The notes under the pieces were generated by a model. The model ran no database searches, was not told the origin of the DNA, and saw only the letters and a program-made list of their open reading frames with translations. A program made the translations under genes and the position numbers. 11,563 nt of DNA from an uncultured Clostridia bacterium (GTDB lineage Bacteria > Bacillota > Clostridia > Lachnospirales > CAG-274), in assembly GCA_946630405.1 (NCBI GenBank), contig CAMOYW010000011.1, forward strand, positions 1-11,563, given 5' to 3'. This document shows positions 1-7,421 of this stretch, piece after piece (the first letter of the stretch is position 1; every line of letters starts with the position of its first letter).

Positions 1-74
1 TCGGGGCAACAGGATTTGAACCTGCGACCTCGGCGTCCCGAACGCCGCGCGCTACCAAGCTACGCTATACCCCG
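1..74 (-). tRNA. tRNA-Pro, anticodon CGG
   Basis: The reverse complement folds as a complete cloverleaf. The acceptor starts CGGGGTA and pairs with TGCCCCG. The D-stem is GCGT/GCGC with a GG-containing loop. The anticodon stem CGGCG/CGCCG closes the loop TTCGGGA, giving anticodon CGG (Pro, codon CCG). The T-arm has GGTTCAAATCC. The first acceptor pair is C1-G72 with discriminator A, as usual for bacterial tRNA-Pro; that A is window base 1. Whether CCA is encoded cannot be seen because the window ends there. It is read from its own promoter at 91-119, divergently from the glycosyltransferase operon. Confidence 0.97.
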
Positions 75-90
75 ACAAAACAACATATCT

Positions 91-119
91 ATAATAACAA
101 AAAAATCCTTTTTAGTCAA
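91..119 (-). promoter_or_regulatory. Sigma-A promoter of the tRNA-Pro gene
   Basis: On the minus strand a -35 box TTGACT (114-119) is followed by 17 nt and a -10 box TATTAT (91-96). Transcription would start near position 84, about 10 nt before the tRNA 5' end at 74. The A/T run at 120-134 upstream of the -35 could act as an UP element shared with the divergent promoter. Confidence 0.75.
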
Positions 120-138
120 TATTTTTTTAAAAAAGGTA

Positions 139-167
139 TTGTCAAGAGGGTCAATTTAGGTTAAAAT
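139..167 (+). promoter_or_regulatory. Sigma-A promoter of the glycosyltransferase-gtrA operon
   Basis: A -35 box TTGTCA (139-144) and a -10 box TAAAAT (162-167) are separated by exactly 17 nt. Each matches the consensus at five of six positions. The predicted start near 174 leaves a leader of about 48 nt before the ATG at 222. The -35 box lies 19 nt from the -35 of the divergent tRNA promoter, with an A/T tract between them. Confidence 0.7.
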
Positions 168-221
168 ATTTGTTTGTGTGTTATTGTAAAAAATATGTTT
201 TCATAAATAACTGGTGATGAT

Positions 222-1169
222 ATGAAAGTCAATATTATTGTGCCTTGCTACAATGAAGAGGCTGTTCTTCATATGTTTTATGACGAATGTACAAAGGTCA
301 TAAATACCGTTCAAGGCTATGAGTTTGAGTATTTATTTATAAATGACGGAAGCAAGGACTCTACTTTAAAAATAATGCAGGACCTTGCTCAAAAGGATGA
401 TAGGGTAAAGTATATTTCTTTCAGCCGAAATTTTGGTAAGGAATCTGCAATGTATGCGGGTCTTAAAAATTCCACGGGCGATTATATGCTTGTACTTGAT
501 GCGGATTTGCAGCATCCGCCCGCACTCATCCCCGAAATGCTCAAGGTGATGGAAGAGGGCTATGACTGCTGTGCTACCAACAGAGCCGACAGAGATAACG
601 ATTCAAAGCTTAGGCAAGGCTTTACGAATGTGTTTTACAAAATGATAAATAAGATATCCGATGTGGATATGCCTAACGGTGCAGGCGATTTCAGAATGAT
701 GAATCGCAAAATGGTAGATGCCGTAATTGCAATGAGCGAAGTGCAACGCTTTAGCAAGGGAATATTCAGCTGGGTAGGTTTTGATACCAAATGGATAAGC
801 TTTCACGATGTGGAAAGGGCTGCGGGAGAAACGAAATGGAGCTTTTGGTCTTTGTTTAAGTATGCCGTAGAGGGTATTACCGCGTTTTCCACGGCACCTC
901 TCAAAATTGCGACTTTTGTGGGAGGCTTTGTGTCTGCCGCCGCTTTTATATATCTTGTGTGTGTTGTGGTTCGGACGCTTGTACACGGAATAGACGAACC
1001 CGGTTATGCTTCCCTTATGGCGGTCGTTCTATTTATAGGCGGGTTTATAATTTTGAGTATAGGCTTTTTGGGCGAGTATATAGCCAAAATATATATGGAA
1101 GTAAAGGATCGACCTGTTTATATTATAGGAAAGACCAATCTGGAAGATCCCAAGCACGATTACAGGTAA
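222..1169 (+). CDS. Polyprenyl-phosphate glycosyltransferase, GT2 family (GtrB/YkcC/DPM1-like)
   Basis: This is a membrane-anchored family 2 glycosyltransferase that likely moves a sugar from a nucleotide-sugar to undecaprenyl phosphate on the inner face of the membrane. The GT-A domain spans about residues 1-225. It shows VPCYNEE (7-13), NDGS (41-44), the metal/nucleotide motif DADLQHPP (93-100), GDFRMM (155-160) and QRFSKG (175-180). Two hydrophobic helices follow at about 230-252 and 263-288, then a short cytosolic tail with the family's YIIGKT near the end. The length of 315 residues is typical. GGTGAT at 213-218 is the ribosome binding site for the ATG at 222. The gene is the first of a two-gene operon with a GtrA-family protein, the usual arrangement for decorating teichoic acid, polysaccharide or another surface polymer. 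Which sugar is used cannot be told from sequence. Confidence 0.9.
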   Translation: MKVNIIVPCYNEEAVLHMFYDECTKVINTVQGYEFEYLFINDGSKDSTLKIMQDLAQKDDRVKYISFSRNFGKESAMYAGLKNSTGDYMLVLDADLQHPPALIPEMLKVMEEGYDCCATNRADRDNDSKLRQGFTNVFYKMINKISDVDMPNGAGDFRMMNRKMVDAVIAMSEVQRFSKGIFSWVGFDTKWISFHDVERAAGETKWSFWSLFKYAVEGITAFSTAPLKIATFVGGFVSAAAFIYLVCVVVRTLVHGIDEPGYASLMAVVLFIGGFIILSIGFLGEYIAKIYMEVKDRPVYIIGKTNLEDPKHDYR

Positions 1170-1173
1170 TGAA

Positions 1174-1617
1174 ATGAACAAAATACGAACTCTTATTGTG
1201 AAGTTTCTGAACAGGGAAACAAGGGACTATATTATATTCGGTGTGTTGACTACCATAGTCAGCTATGTAAGCTACTTTATATTTGCAAGGCCGCTTGAAG
1301 GTGTAATAGGGCGAGATAATGCGGTCATGCTTGCCACCGCACTTGCATGGTGCTGTGCCGTCGCATTTGCATTTGTGACAAATAAGCTGTTTGTGTTTAA
1401 ATCAAAGTCCTGGAGTTTTGATGTCATCAAAATCGAAATACCTGCATTTCTCGGTGCAAGGATATTTTCGGGCGTATTTGAATTTGGCTGGATGTGGCTT
1501 ACGGCAGTTTATCTCGGCTGGTATGACCTTTTGTGTAAATTTATAGCACAGGTCATAATTACCGTGATGAATTATTTTTTCAGTAAACTGTTTATATTTA
1601 AAAAGAACAGAATGTGA
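1174..1617 (+). CDS. GtrA-family membrane protein (putative lipid-linked sugar translocase)
   Basis: This 147-residue protein has four predicted membrane helices at about 19-38, 50-72, 88-110 and 118-140. It carries the two GtrA-family hallmarks: a helix ending in FVTNKLFVFK (67-76) and the C-terminal NYFFSKLFIFKK (133-144). Family members are thought to flip polyprenyl-phosphate sugars, or to help their use outside, together with a GtrB-type transferase, which is the gene just upstream. The start ATG lies 4 nt after the upstream stop. AGG at 1164-1166, inside the end of the upstream gene, is the likely ribosome binding site, so translation is probably coupled. No third gene for the final transferase follows; a terminator comes 39 nt after the stop. 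Confidence 0.88.
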   Translation: MNKIRTLIVKFLNRETRDYIIFGVLTTIVSYVSYFIFARPLEGVIGRDNAVMLATALAWCCAVAFAFVTNKLFVFKSKSWSFDVIKIEIPAFLGARIFSGVFEFGWMWLTAVYLGWYDLLCKFIAQVIITVMNYFFSKLFIFKKNRM

Positions 1618-1656
1618 TAAACGGTTTTGAAATTAAATAACAGCAGAATAAAAGAT

Positions 1657-1697
1657 AAAAAAGGATATGTCAGGCAAATTCGACATATCCTTTTTTT
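1657..1697. terminator. Bidirectional Rho-independent terminator
   Basis: The arms AAAAAAGGATATGTC (1657-1671) and GACATATCCTTTTTT (1682-1696) are perfectly complementary over 15 bp around a 10-nt loop. The T run on the right serves the plus-strand GtrA operon. The A run on the left becomes a U run on the minus strand and serves the PepD operon, whose stop is at 1725. One hairpin therefore ends both convergent operons. Confidence 0.93.
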
Positions 1698-1724
1698 ATG
1701 GACAAACGATATAATGAGATCTTT

Positions 1725-3164
1725 TCACTTTAATCTTTTCAGCGTTTCAAGCAAGAGTTTCCATGTTCTCTGTGTGCTTTCTATATCGAGTGCTTCTCTG
1801 GGAGTGTGGATGTCATTTATGTTGGGACCTATGGAAACGCAGTCGAGGTGGTTGTCGGTTTTGTTTTGGAAGATGCCGCACTCCACACCTGCGTGTATTG
1901 CGTTGATCTCGGGTTCACATCCGGTCTGTTCTTTGTAAACATCAGCCAAGATATTGGCAAGAGGAGAGTCTTTTTTCATTTCCCAGGCGGGGTATTCGCC
2001 GTCTTTTTCGGTATATCCGCCAAGAGAAGCGGTAATAGCTTCGATCTCTTCGTAAAGGGCTTCTTTTTCGCTGTTTACATTGCTTCTGAGAAGTAAAGAG
2101 AAAATGACTTCGTCTTCTTTTGTTTCAAGTATTCCGAGGTTAAGGGAGGTACGGACGAGTCCTTCTATGTAGGGGCTCATTTTTTGCACTCCGTTGGGGA
2201 ATGAAAGAAGAGCGGTGATTATTTTTTTGCCGTCTTCTTTGTTTATGATCGAATAGTCACCGTTTACATCTTCGCAAGTTAACAGCAGATCGGGGTCGGT
2301 GGTCGAGTATTCATTTTTCAGAATGTTTTCAAGGTCTGCAACCGCTTGTGAAAAATCATCGGCTTTTCCCGTTATCAGTGCTTCCGAGGCAACGGTAATG
2401 GCATTGTCTTTAAAACCGCCGTTAAGCGATATAAGCTCAAATTCATTTGTTTTTGAAAGCTTGTAAAGCACTCTGCCGAGCAAATTGTTGGCATTTGCTC
2501 TTTGCTTTTGTATTTCATTGCCCGAATGACCTCCCGTAAGTCCCGAAACGGTTATTTTTACGGCATTTTTGCATTTTTTGTCCGTTTTGAAGGGGAAATG
2601 GGGGATCGCGACCATACCTCCCGCACAGCCTACCGTAAATATTCCTTCCTTTTCGGAGTCGATATTTAATAAGGTGTCTGCACTTAAAAGGGTAGCGTCC
2701 ATTGTTTCCGCACCGAGCATTCCTATTTCTTCATCCGATGTAAACAAAATTTCAAGGGGAGGGTGGGGTATGGATTTATCTTCCGTAAGGGCAAGGCAAA
2801 ATGCCACCGCTATGCCGTCATCTCCGCCTAATGTTGTTCCCTCAGCCGTAATGTATCCGTCTTTTACGGTGAGCTTAAGAGGGTCTTTTAAAAAATCTAT
2901 ATTACGATCGGCATCCTTTTCGCACACCATGTCAAGATGCCCTTGGAGTATTATGGGCTTTGAATTTTCGTAGCCTTTGCTTGCAGGACAATATATCACA
3001 ACATTGTTGTGCTCATCTTGTACATATTTAAGGCCGTTTTCTTTTGCAACAGATACGCAGTAATCGCTTATTGCCTTGGTGTTTCTTGATCCGTGAGGGA
3101 TGGAAGCTATTTTTTCAAAGTAATACATAACCCTTTTGGGTTCAAGTTCTTCAAGAATTCTCAT
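1725..3164 (-). CDS. pepD: PepD-type aminoacyl-histidine dipeptidase (peptidase family M20)
   Basis: This is a cytosolic two-zinc dipeptidase cleaving Xaa-His and other dipeptides. All expected M20/PepD motifs are present: GHLDMVCEK (75-83, ligand H76 with D78), GGDDG (113-117, ligand D115), SDEEIG (143-148, catalytic/ligand E145-E146), NIDSE (167-171, ligand D169), HAGVECG and the C-terminal ligand in IHTPREAL (H453). At 479 residues it is close to E. coli PepD (about 485), with the lid/dimerisation domain in the middle. The start is set by a perfect AGGAGG (3171-3176) 6 nt before the ATG. The gene overlaps the end of the upstream ThyX-like gene by 14 nt and is the last gene of the operon, ending at the bidirectional terminator. 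The role is probably peptide salvage; the link to its operon partners is unclear. Confidence 0.93.
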   Translation of the reverse strand: MRILEELEPKRVMYYFEKIASIPHGSRNTKAISDYCVSVAKENGLKYVQDEHNNVVIYCPASKGYENSKPIILQGHLDMVCEKDADRNIDFLKDPLKLTVKDGYITAEGTTLGGDDGIAVAFCLALTEDKSIPHPPLEILFTSDEEIGMLGAETMDATLLSADTLLNIDSEKEGIFTVGCAGGMVAIPHFPFKTDKKCKNAVKITVSGLTGGHSGNEIQKQRANANNLLGRVLYKLSKTNEFELISLNGGFKDNAITVASEALITGKADDFSQAVADLENILKNEYSTTDPDLLLTCEDVNGDYSIINKEDGKKIITALLSFPNGVQKMSPYIEGLVRTSLNLGILETKEDEVIFSLLLRSNVNSEKEALYEEIEAITASLGGYTEKDGEYPAWEMKKDSPLANILADVYKEQTGCEPEINAIHAGVECGIFQNKTDNHLDCVSIGPNINDIHTPREALDIESTQRTWKLLLETLKRLK

Positions 3165-3792
3165 TGTTTTCCTCCTTGCCCAAGCCTGTTATTTCCCTGA
3201 AATAGGGCAAACCAAGTGCCCAATCGCAAAAATCGTGCCATTCTTCAAGTTTGTGACCCGTGCGGCTTTTGACCATAGATATGGCATTTTCGTAATTGAA
3301 GGTACATGAACGCATTTGATTGTAGCTTGAAGGAAGTAATTGTATCATTGAATACCAGCATTGTTTGGATTTTGTTTCGAGGTATTCAAGTCTGAGTTCT
3401 TCAAGTACTTCTATTACGGAGTCCAGGCTTTTTAATGCCTTTTCGTTCATGTGGTCGAAACTGAAATCGTCTCTTTCAAAGGGCTTTGAGTGTATCTTGT
3501 GCATGGTGCTGGTGGAGTTTGCCACCGTTGCCACTTTATAGGTGTCGTACTCCTTCCACCAATAAATGGGGGCTGTTATGTTCACAGCAATAAATATCTG
3601 TCTTAAAAACTTGCGGTGGTCGGTACCTGCTTTAAAAAGCCTTTGTGCAAGAGAAAGGTCGTTTTCTCCGAGGGTAAATATACCGTTTTCGTCCGTAACA
3701 CTATCGGACTTTGCCCAACTGTTAAGCGGATTTCTTGCTCCGAGCATAGCGTTATGGAAGTTGTATACAGCTTGATTTTCTATTTTTATCAT
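3151..3792 (-). CDS. Divergent ThyX-like (flavin-dependent thymidylate synthase fold) protein of unknown function
   Basis: I recognise the family (conserved WWKEYDTYK, NSTSTMHKI and LLPSSYNQ segments, seen in Firmicutes and their phages) but its function is not established. Residues about 59-100 read like the ThyX core: a P-Y-WW-KE-Y stretch, then TYKVATVANSTSTMHK where ThyX has RHR-x2-S-x-NE-x-S-x-RY. The C-terminal half has LLPSSYNQMRSCTFNYE (152-168) and R-x2-HKLEEW, resembling the ThyX C-terminal helix region. The catalytic RHR is not conserved, so thymidylate synthesis is doubtful. I chose the ATG at 3792 (213 residues): it follows the upstream stop by 1 nt and has GGTGA about 8 nt before it. 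A GTG at 3804 in frame would add four residues but its nearest AGGAGG is 15 nt away. It overlaps pepD by 14 nt. There is no signal peptide. Confidence 0.72.
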   Translation of the reverse strand: MIKIENQAVYNFHNAMLGARNPLNSWAKSDSVTDENGIFTLGENDLSLAQRLFKAGTDHRKFLRQIFIAVNITAPIYWWKEYDTYKVATVANSTSTMHKIHSKPFERDDFSFDHMNEKALKSLDSVIEVLEELRLEYLETKSKQCWYSMIQLLPSSYNQMRSCTFNYENAISMVKSRTGHKLEEWHDFCDWALGLPYFREITGLGKEENNENS

Positions 3793-3793
3793 A

Positions 3794-4267
3794 TTATTTT
3801 TCACCGAAAAGTGCGGCGACCTCCTCTGCCGATACGACCTCGATTTTAATGTTATTTGGTCTTGTTATGTTTACGGTTTTGGTCTCACCGTCCCAATCTA
3901 TGTTAAGATTAATGGCATTTTCCAGAGAGCGGACGGGCATCATAAATTTGTTGTTTATTATCTGGGCGGGCACATCCATTTCTATTTCCGTTTTGCCGTT
4001 TTTCATTACGGTGCTGTTGTTGGTGTAGCCGAGTTCTATCATTTCCCCTTTGTATATACGTGCGGATTTCGTTTCGGCATCGTAGTCAACGGTATAGCCG
4101 AAGGTCTCGTATATCTCTCTTACGGGAAGAAGGGTGTGATCGTTTACTATAACGCCTTTGTCGTTAAGCACGGAGCCGTCTATTGTGACAGTAATATTCT
4201 CATCGGCTGCGTATACACTTCCCGTAAGTGTGAAAGCGGCAAGTAAAAGTGCAATGCTTTTTTTCAT
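3794..4267 (-). CDS. Secreted protein with copper amine oxidase N-terminal-like domain
   Basis: This 157-residue exported protein has a clear signal peptide: MKK, a hydrophobic core, and probable cleavage after VYA (20). There is no lipobox cysteine. The mature part is a copper_amine_oxidN1 domain (PF07833 type), visible as two related units: VNDHTLLPVREIYETFGYTV (41-60), followed by an Asp-rich turn, and INNKFMMPVRSLENAINLNI (104-123) followed by DWDGETKTVNI. These domains are common in secreted Clostridia proteins, where they likely bind the cell wall or other ligands; no amine oxidase domain is present. AGGAG lies 6-7 nt before the ATG. The stop is 1 nt before the start of the ThyX-like gene, and the gene follows the AraC gene by 13 nt. 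The specific function is unknown. Confidence 0.85.
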   Translation of the reverse strand: MKKSIALLLAAFTLTGSVYAADENITVTIDGSVLNDKGVIVNDHTLLPVREIYETFGYTVDYDAETKSARIYKGEMIELGYTNNSTVMKNGKTEIEMDVPAQIINNKFMMPVRSLENAINLNIDWDGETKTVNITRPNNIKIEVVSAEEVAALFGEK

Positions 4268-4280
4268 TTTATTCTCCTAA

Positions 4281-5114
4281 TCACATATGGTAGTTTTTTC
4301 TGAATGCAGAGGGAGTTATCCCTGTTTTTTTCTTAAACTGAGCGGAGAAGTAATCTCCGTTGGTATAGCCCGATTCCAATGCTATTTCGGTAATTGATTT
4401 GTCCGAATTTATAAGCAGATCTTTGGCATGTTTTAAACGCACACTGCTCACGTAATCGCTAAACGAAACACCGAGTTGGGCGTGGAAAACTCTTGAAAAA
4501 TGAGATACAGAAAAGTGAATGTTGCCTGCTGCCTCTTCAAGAGTGATATTTGAAGCAAAGTTACTTTCTATGTAGTAGAGAGTATCGATAATGGGAGCCG
4601 TAAGTTCCGATGTGTGCGCCTCTGCTGTTTTGTTCAGCTTGTTTTCGTATACCGTCAAAAGCAGTCTGTACAGCATACCTTGAAGTATAAATTCGGTATA
4701 ACTCTGCTGCTTGCCGTATTCTTCGAGCATATCCGAAAACATTGCCTTCAGTCTTTGGCTTGTGTTGTCGGTAAATTCCCATACGCTGTGAGAATAGATC
4801 TCGTCAAATACATTTTGCCCCACATTTTCAATAAACGGGCGTATAAAATCGGGTGTAAATTTAATCTGGTAGTTGATGTACGGTTCGTCGCTTTCGGGCA
4901 CCGTGCGATGATACATATAGGGTTGCCCCACAGACACATTGCCCGCATGATAAGTATAACTGTATAAAGGCGTAATAACTCGTCTGTCGCCCGATATACA
5001 GTAGCTTATGTTGTAATGATCCGTAGCAAGCTCCATTGCCTGCATGCTGTAACTTGCGGGTCTGCTGTTCAGCTTTACGGATATGCTTTTCCCTCTCGGG
5101 AGCGGAAGCGGCAT
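4281..5114 (-). CDS. AraC-family transcriptional regulator
   Basis: This is a 277-residue DNA-binding regulator. Residues about 20-110 form a cupin-like sensor domain of the AraC_binding type, likely for a sugar or related ligand. Residues 178-275 are the AraC DNA-binding domain with two helix-turn-helix units: the first at about 192-211 (LEEAAGNIHFSVSHFSRVF), the second at about 240-262, including ITEIALESGYTNGDYFSAQF, then the family signature KKKTGITPSAFRK. AGGTGA (5119-5124) precedes the ATG. It is the first gene of the four-gene minus-strand operon and is divergent, across 138 nt, from the rhamnogalacturonan-lyase-like gene. This is the usual layout for a carbohydrate activator and its target, so control of 5253-7421 is a fair inference. 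Autoregulation is possible. The ligand is unknown. Confidence 0.92.
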   Translation of the reverse strand: MPLPLPRGKSISVKLNSRPASYSMQAMELATDHYNISYCISGDRRVITPLYSYTYHAGNVSVGQPYMYHRTVPESDEPYINYQIKFTPDFIRPFIENVGQNVFDEIYSHSVWEFTDNTSQRLKAMFSDMLEEYGKQQSYTEFILQGMLYRLLLTVYENKLNKTAEAHTSELTAPIIDTLYYIESNFASNITLEEAAGNIHFSVSHFSRVFHAQLGVSFSDYVSSVRLKHAKDLLINSDKSITEIALESGYTNGDYFSAQFKKKTGITPSAFRKNYHM

Positions 5115-5135
5115 ATTATCACCTGCCTTTTTGTC

Positions 5136-5164
5136 ATTATAGCATAATATAAAAGTTTTTGCAA
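5136..5164 (-). promoter_or_regulatory. Sigma-A promoter of the AraC-pepD operon
   Basis: On the minus strand, TTGCAA (5159-5164) and a perfect TATAAT (5136-5141) are separated by 17 nt. Transcription would begin near 5128, just before the AGGTGA ribosome binding site of the AraC gene. No other clear promoter is seen between the operon genes, which are too tightly packed for one. Confidence 0.72.
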
Positions 5165-5174
5165 TAAATGTGAT

Positions 5175-5213
5175 ATTAAAACCGATGAAATCAGCGTTAA
5201 AAACTTATAAAAT
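5175..5213 (+). promoter_or_regulatory. Probable activator-dependent promoter of the lyase-like gene, with direct repeats
   Basis: A -10-like TAAAAT (5208-5213; overlapping TATAAA at 5206-5211) lies about 40 nt before the start codon. The place for a -35 box (5185-5190, ATGAAA) does not match TTGACA. Two similar A-rich motifs, ATTAAAACC (5175-5183) and GTTAAAAAC (5196-5204), are 21 bp apart, about two helix turns. That spacing is common for AraC half-sites, which makes them candidate operators. This is inference from pattern only. Confidence 0.4.
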
Positions 5214-5252
5214 ATGTTAAGGAATCACTGAAAAAACAAGAGGAGGCAGAAT

Positions 5253-7421
5253 ATGGTCAAATTATACTTTGAAAAGATATACAATACTGACAGGATAGCG
5301 GAGCCTTGCTTTATAGGCTTTCCCGTAAAAAAAGGTGAGCTTAAAAGTTTGAACGATGTGTCTGTTTTGGACGAGGAGGGTAAAGAAGTTCCCTCTCAAA
5401 ACAAAGTGACCGCTTATTGGGATGACGGTAGTGTTAAGTGGCTGTATACGGGATTTTTTGCGGATATTTACGGTGATAAGGATGCAACTTATGGTTGTGA
5501 ACTTCACTCGTCTCACAAAAAGACATTTCCCAAAATGAGCTTTAAAGACAATGTTTTGCAGGATTCGGGTTTTAAAGCAAAGCTTGCCGTTAACAGTGAG
5601 TATCTGTTTGAATGTATAGAATACAGCGATATCCGTTATGAAAAGTTTATATCCCTTCCTTCGTTTGAAGCAGAAGGTAAAAAATACGTGCTTAACATAG
5701 ACAGATGGGAAGTGCGTGAATGTGGAGAGGTGTACACCGTTATAAAGGGCTTAGGAACATACGGCGATGTATACGGAGGCGAACTTACCCTTAGATTCTA
5801 TAAGGACAAGCCGTGGTTTGAGACAGAGGTCAGATTTATCAACACAACCTATGACAAGCTTGAAATGAGAAACTGGAAGATCGATTGTCCGGTTGATTTT
5901 GAGGGGAAGCGTACCACGGTAGCCCGTTCCAATTACAAAACCAAATATCAAACAAGCGAAGAGGGCGAGGAAAAATACGAGGAGATCACAGCCGAGCTTT
6001 TAATGGGTGAGGCGAACGAACATAATCCCGAAGTGTTCTACGGTACTTTTTTTGCTGATGTTAGTGATTATAACAGAGGAGTTGCGGCTACCGTATATCA
6101 GGCACAGCAAAATTTCCCGAAAGCGGTAAAGTCCTGTAAGGACGGACTTACGGTCTATATTATACCCGAGGATAAAACGGTTCGTTTTGAACACAGCATG
6201 GCGATCACACAAAAGGTCATGTTTCATCTTCACGGCGGAGAGTCTCTTTTTGAAATAAATAACAGAAGTATTATCTACCAAATGCCCGATAGACCCGCAG
6301 TATCTCCCGATGTGTTTAAAGAGGCGGATGTTTATCCTCATATCTTTACGGAAAAGAAAGTAAACGATATAGAGATTTTTCTTATAAACAAAGCGGATGA
6401 ACATAGCCGTTGCTACGGTATGCTTTGTTGGGGAGATTCTCCCGACTTTGGTTATACCAATCAAGGAAGGGGCGGAGGAGAGCTGGTTTGGACAAATAAC
6501 GAGTACGACTTTCCTCATTCCTGTGCAATGATGTATGCAAGAACGGGGATAAGAAGATATTTGGACTACGTGCTTGTTGCGGGCAAACATTGGCAGGATG
6601 TGGATATTTGCCATTTCAGCGACGATCCCCTGGAAATGAACGGACAGTATGAACATACCAACCGACATAATCACGGAGAGGTGATAGCCTGCTCACATCA
6701 GTGGGTGGAAGGACTTTTTGATTACTATCATTTCACCGGTGATAAGGATGCGTATGATGCCGCAGTAAAAATTGCCGAAAATGTCACAAGGCTTCTGGAT
6801 ACCCCGCAATTTAAATTTAAGGGAGAAACGACCGCAAGAGAAACGGGCTGGGCGTTAAGAACACTGACGGCGACGTATCTTGAAACGAATGATGAAAAAT
6901 GGCTTGAAAAATGCAGCTTTATAGTAGACCACTTTGAACAGTGGGAAAAAGAAAAGGGACATTGGCTTTCAAGCTATATGGATAATGTATCTATAAGAGT
7001 CGTATTTATGATCTCGGTTGCGATAGTCAGCCTGATGAAGTACAACAGAGTAAGACCGCAAAAGAGGATAGAGGATATGATAATGAGAGCGGTCGATGAT
7101 ATGCTCGAAAACTGTCTGCTTGATAACGGCTTGTTTTACTATAAAGAGATCCCGAGCCTTAAAAGATTGGGAAATAATCCTATTATTTTAGAGGCACTTT
7201 CCATTGCATACGAACTGAGCGGTGATGTTAAATATCTTAAAGCCGGCGTGCCCACGCTTAAATACATTATGAGCATAAGCGCCGCAAGCGGACATATGGG
7301 CGGTAAAAAGCTTATAGAGGGTGTTGTGATGAACGGTACCGTGGGGACAAAGGGATTTGCTCAAATGATGGCTCCGATCACTTGTTTTTATACTTATGCA
7401 AGTGAAACGGGTATCCTTTAA
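5253..7421 (+). CDS. PcRGLX/YetA-like protein, probable rhamnogalacturonan lyase (PL26-like)
   Basis: The 722-residue protein has the three-part build of the PcRGLX/YetA family: an N-terminal RIFT-barrel (about 1-235, with GFPVKKGEL at 22-30 and the marker WDDGSVKWL at 56-64), a central beta-sandwich (about 236-390) and a C-terminal alpha/alpha toroid (about 390-722). The toroid includes NQGRGGGELVWTNNEYDFPH and the His-rich EHTNRHNHGE (467-476), a likely active-site or binding region. Fungal PcRGLX is an exo-acting rhamnogalacturonan lyase (PL26). The bacterial relatives are mostly uncharacterised, so substrate is inferred. There is no signal peptide, so it should act in the cytosol on imported oligosaccharides, yet no transporter is nearby. 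AGGAGG (5241-5246) sits 6 nt before the ATG. It is divergent from an AraC regulator. No convincing terminator follows directly. Confidence 0.75.
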   Translation: MVKLYFEKIYNTDRIAEPCFIGFPVKKGELKSLNDVSVLDEEGKEVPSQNKVTAYWDDGSVKWLYTGFFADIYGDKDATYGCELHSSHKKTFPKMSFKDNVLQDSGFKAKLAVNSEYLFECIEYSDIRYEKFISLPSFEAEGKKYVLNIDRWEVRECGEVYTVIKGLGTYGDVYGGELTLRFYKDKPWFETEVRFINTTYDKLEMRNWKIDCPVDFEGKRTTVARSNYKTKYQTSEEGEEKYEEITAELLMGEANEHNPEVFYGTFFADVSDYNRGVAATVYQAQQNFPKAVKSCKDGLTVYIIPEDKTVRFEHSMAITQKVMFHLHGGESLFEINNRSIIYQMPDRPAVSPDVFKEADVYPHIFTEKKVNDIEIFLINKADEHSRCYGMLCWGDSPDFGYTNQGRGGGELVWTNNEYDFPHSCAMMYARTGIRRYLDYVLVAGKHWQDVDICHFSDDPLEMNGQYEHTNRHNHGEVIACSHQWVEGLFDYYHFTGDKDAYDAAVKIAENVTRLLDTPQFKFKGETTARETGWALRTLTATYLETNDEKWLEKCSFIVDHFEQWEKEKGHWLSSYMDNVSIRVVFMISVAIVSLMKYNRVRPQKRIEDMIMRAVDDMLENCLLDNGLFYYKEIPSLKRLGNNPIILEALSIAYELSGDVKYLKAGVPTLKYIMSISAASGHMGGKKLIEGVVMNGTVGTKGFAQMMAPITCFYTYASETGIL

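Noticed and set aside
117..145. Second minus-strand promoter for tRNA-Pro using TTGACA at 140-145
   Set aside because: At 17-nt spacing the -10 would be ATATTG, a poor match; the TTGACT/TATTAT pair nearer to the tRNA is better.
1627..1938. Plus-strand open frame crossing the terminator and the 3' end of pepD
   Set aside because: It reads through the perfect terminator hairpin and is antisense to pepD; no ribosome binding site and no family resemblance.
5185..5199. Possible CcpA catabolite (cre) site upstream of the lyase-like gene
   Set aside because: ATGAAATCAGCGTTA misses the central CG and the downstream C of the usual consensus; too weak to report.
6000..6674. Long open frame on the minus strand inside the lyase-like gene (224 codons)
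   Set aside because: It is antisense to a well-supported gene, has no recognisable domain and composition typical of a shadow frame; no promoter or ribosome binding site favours it.
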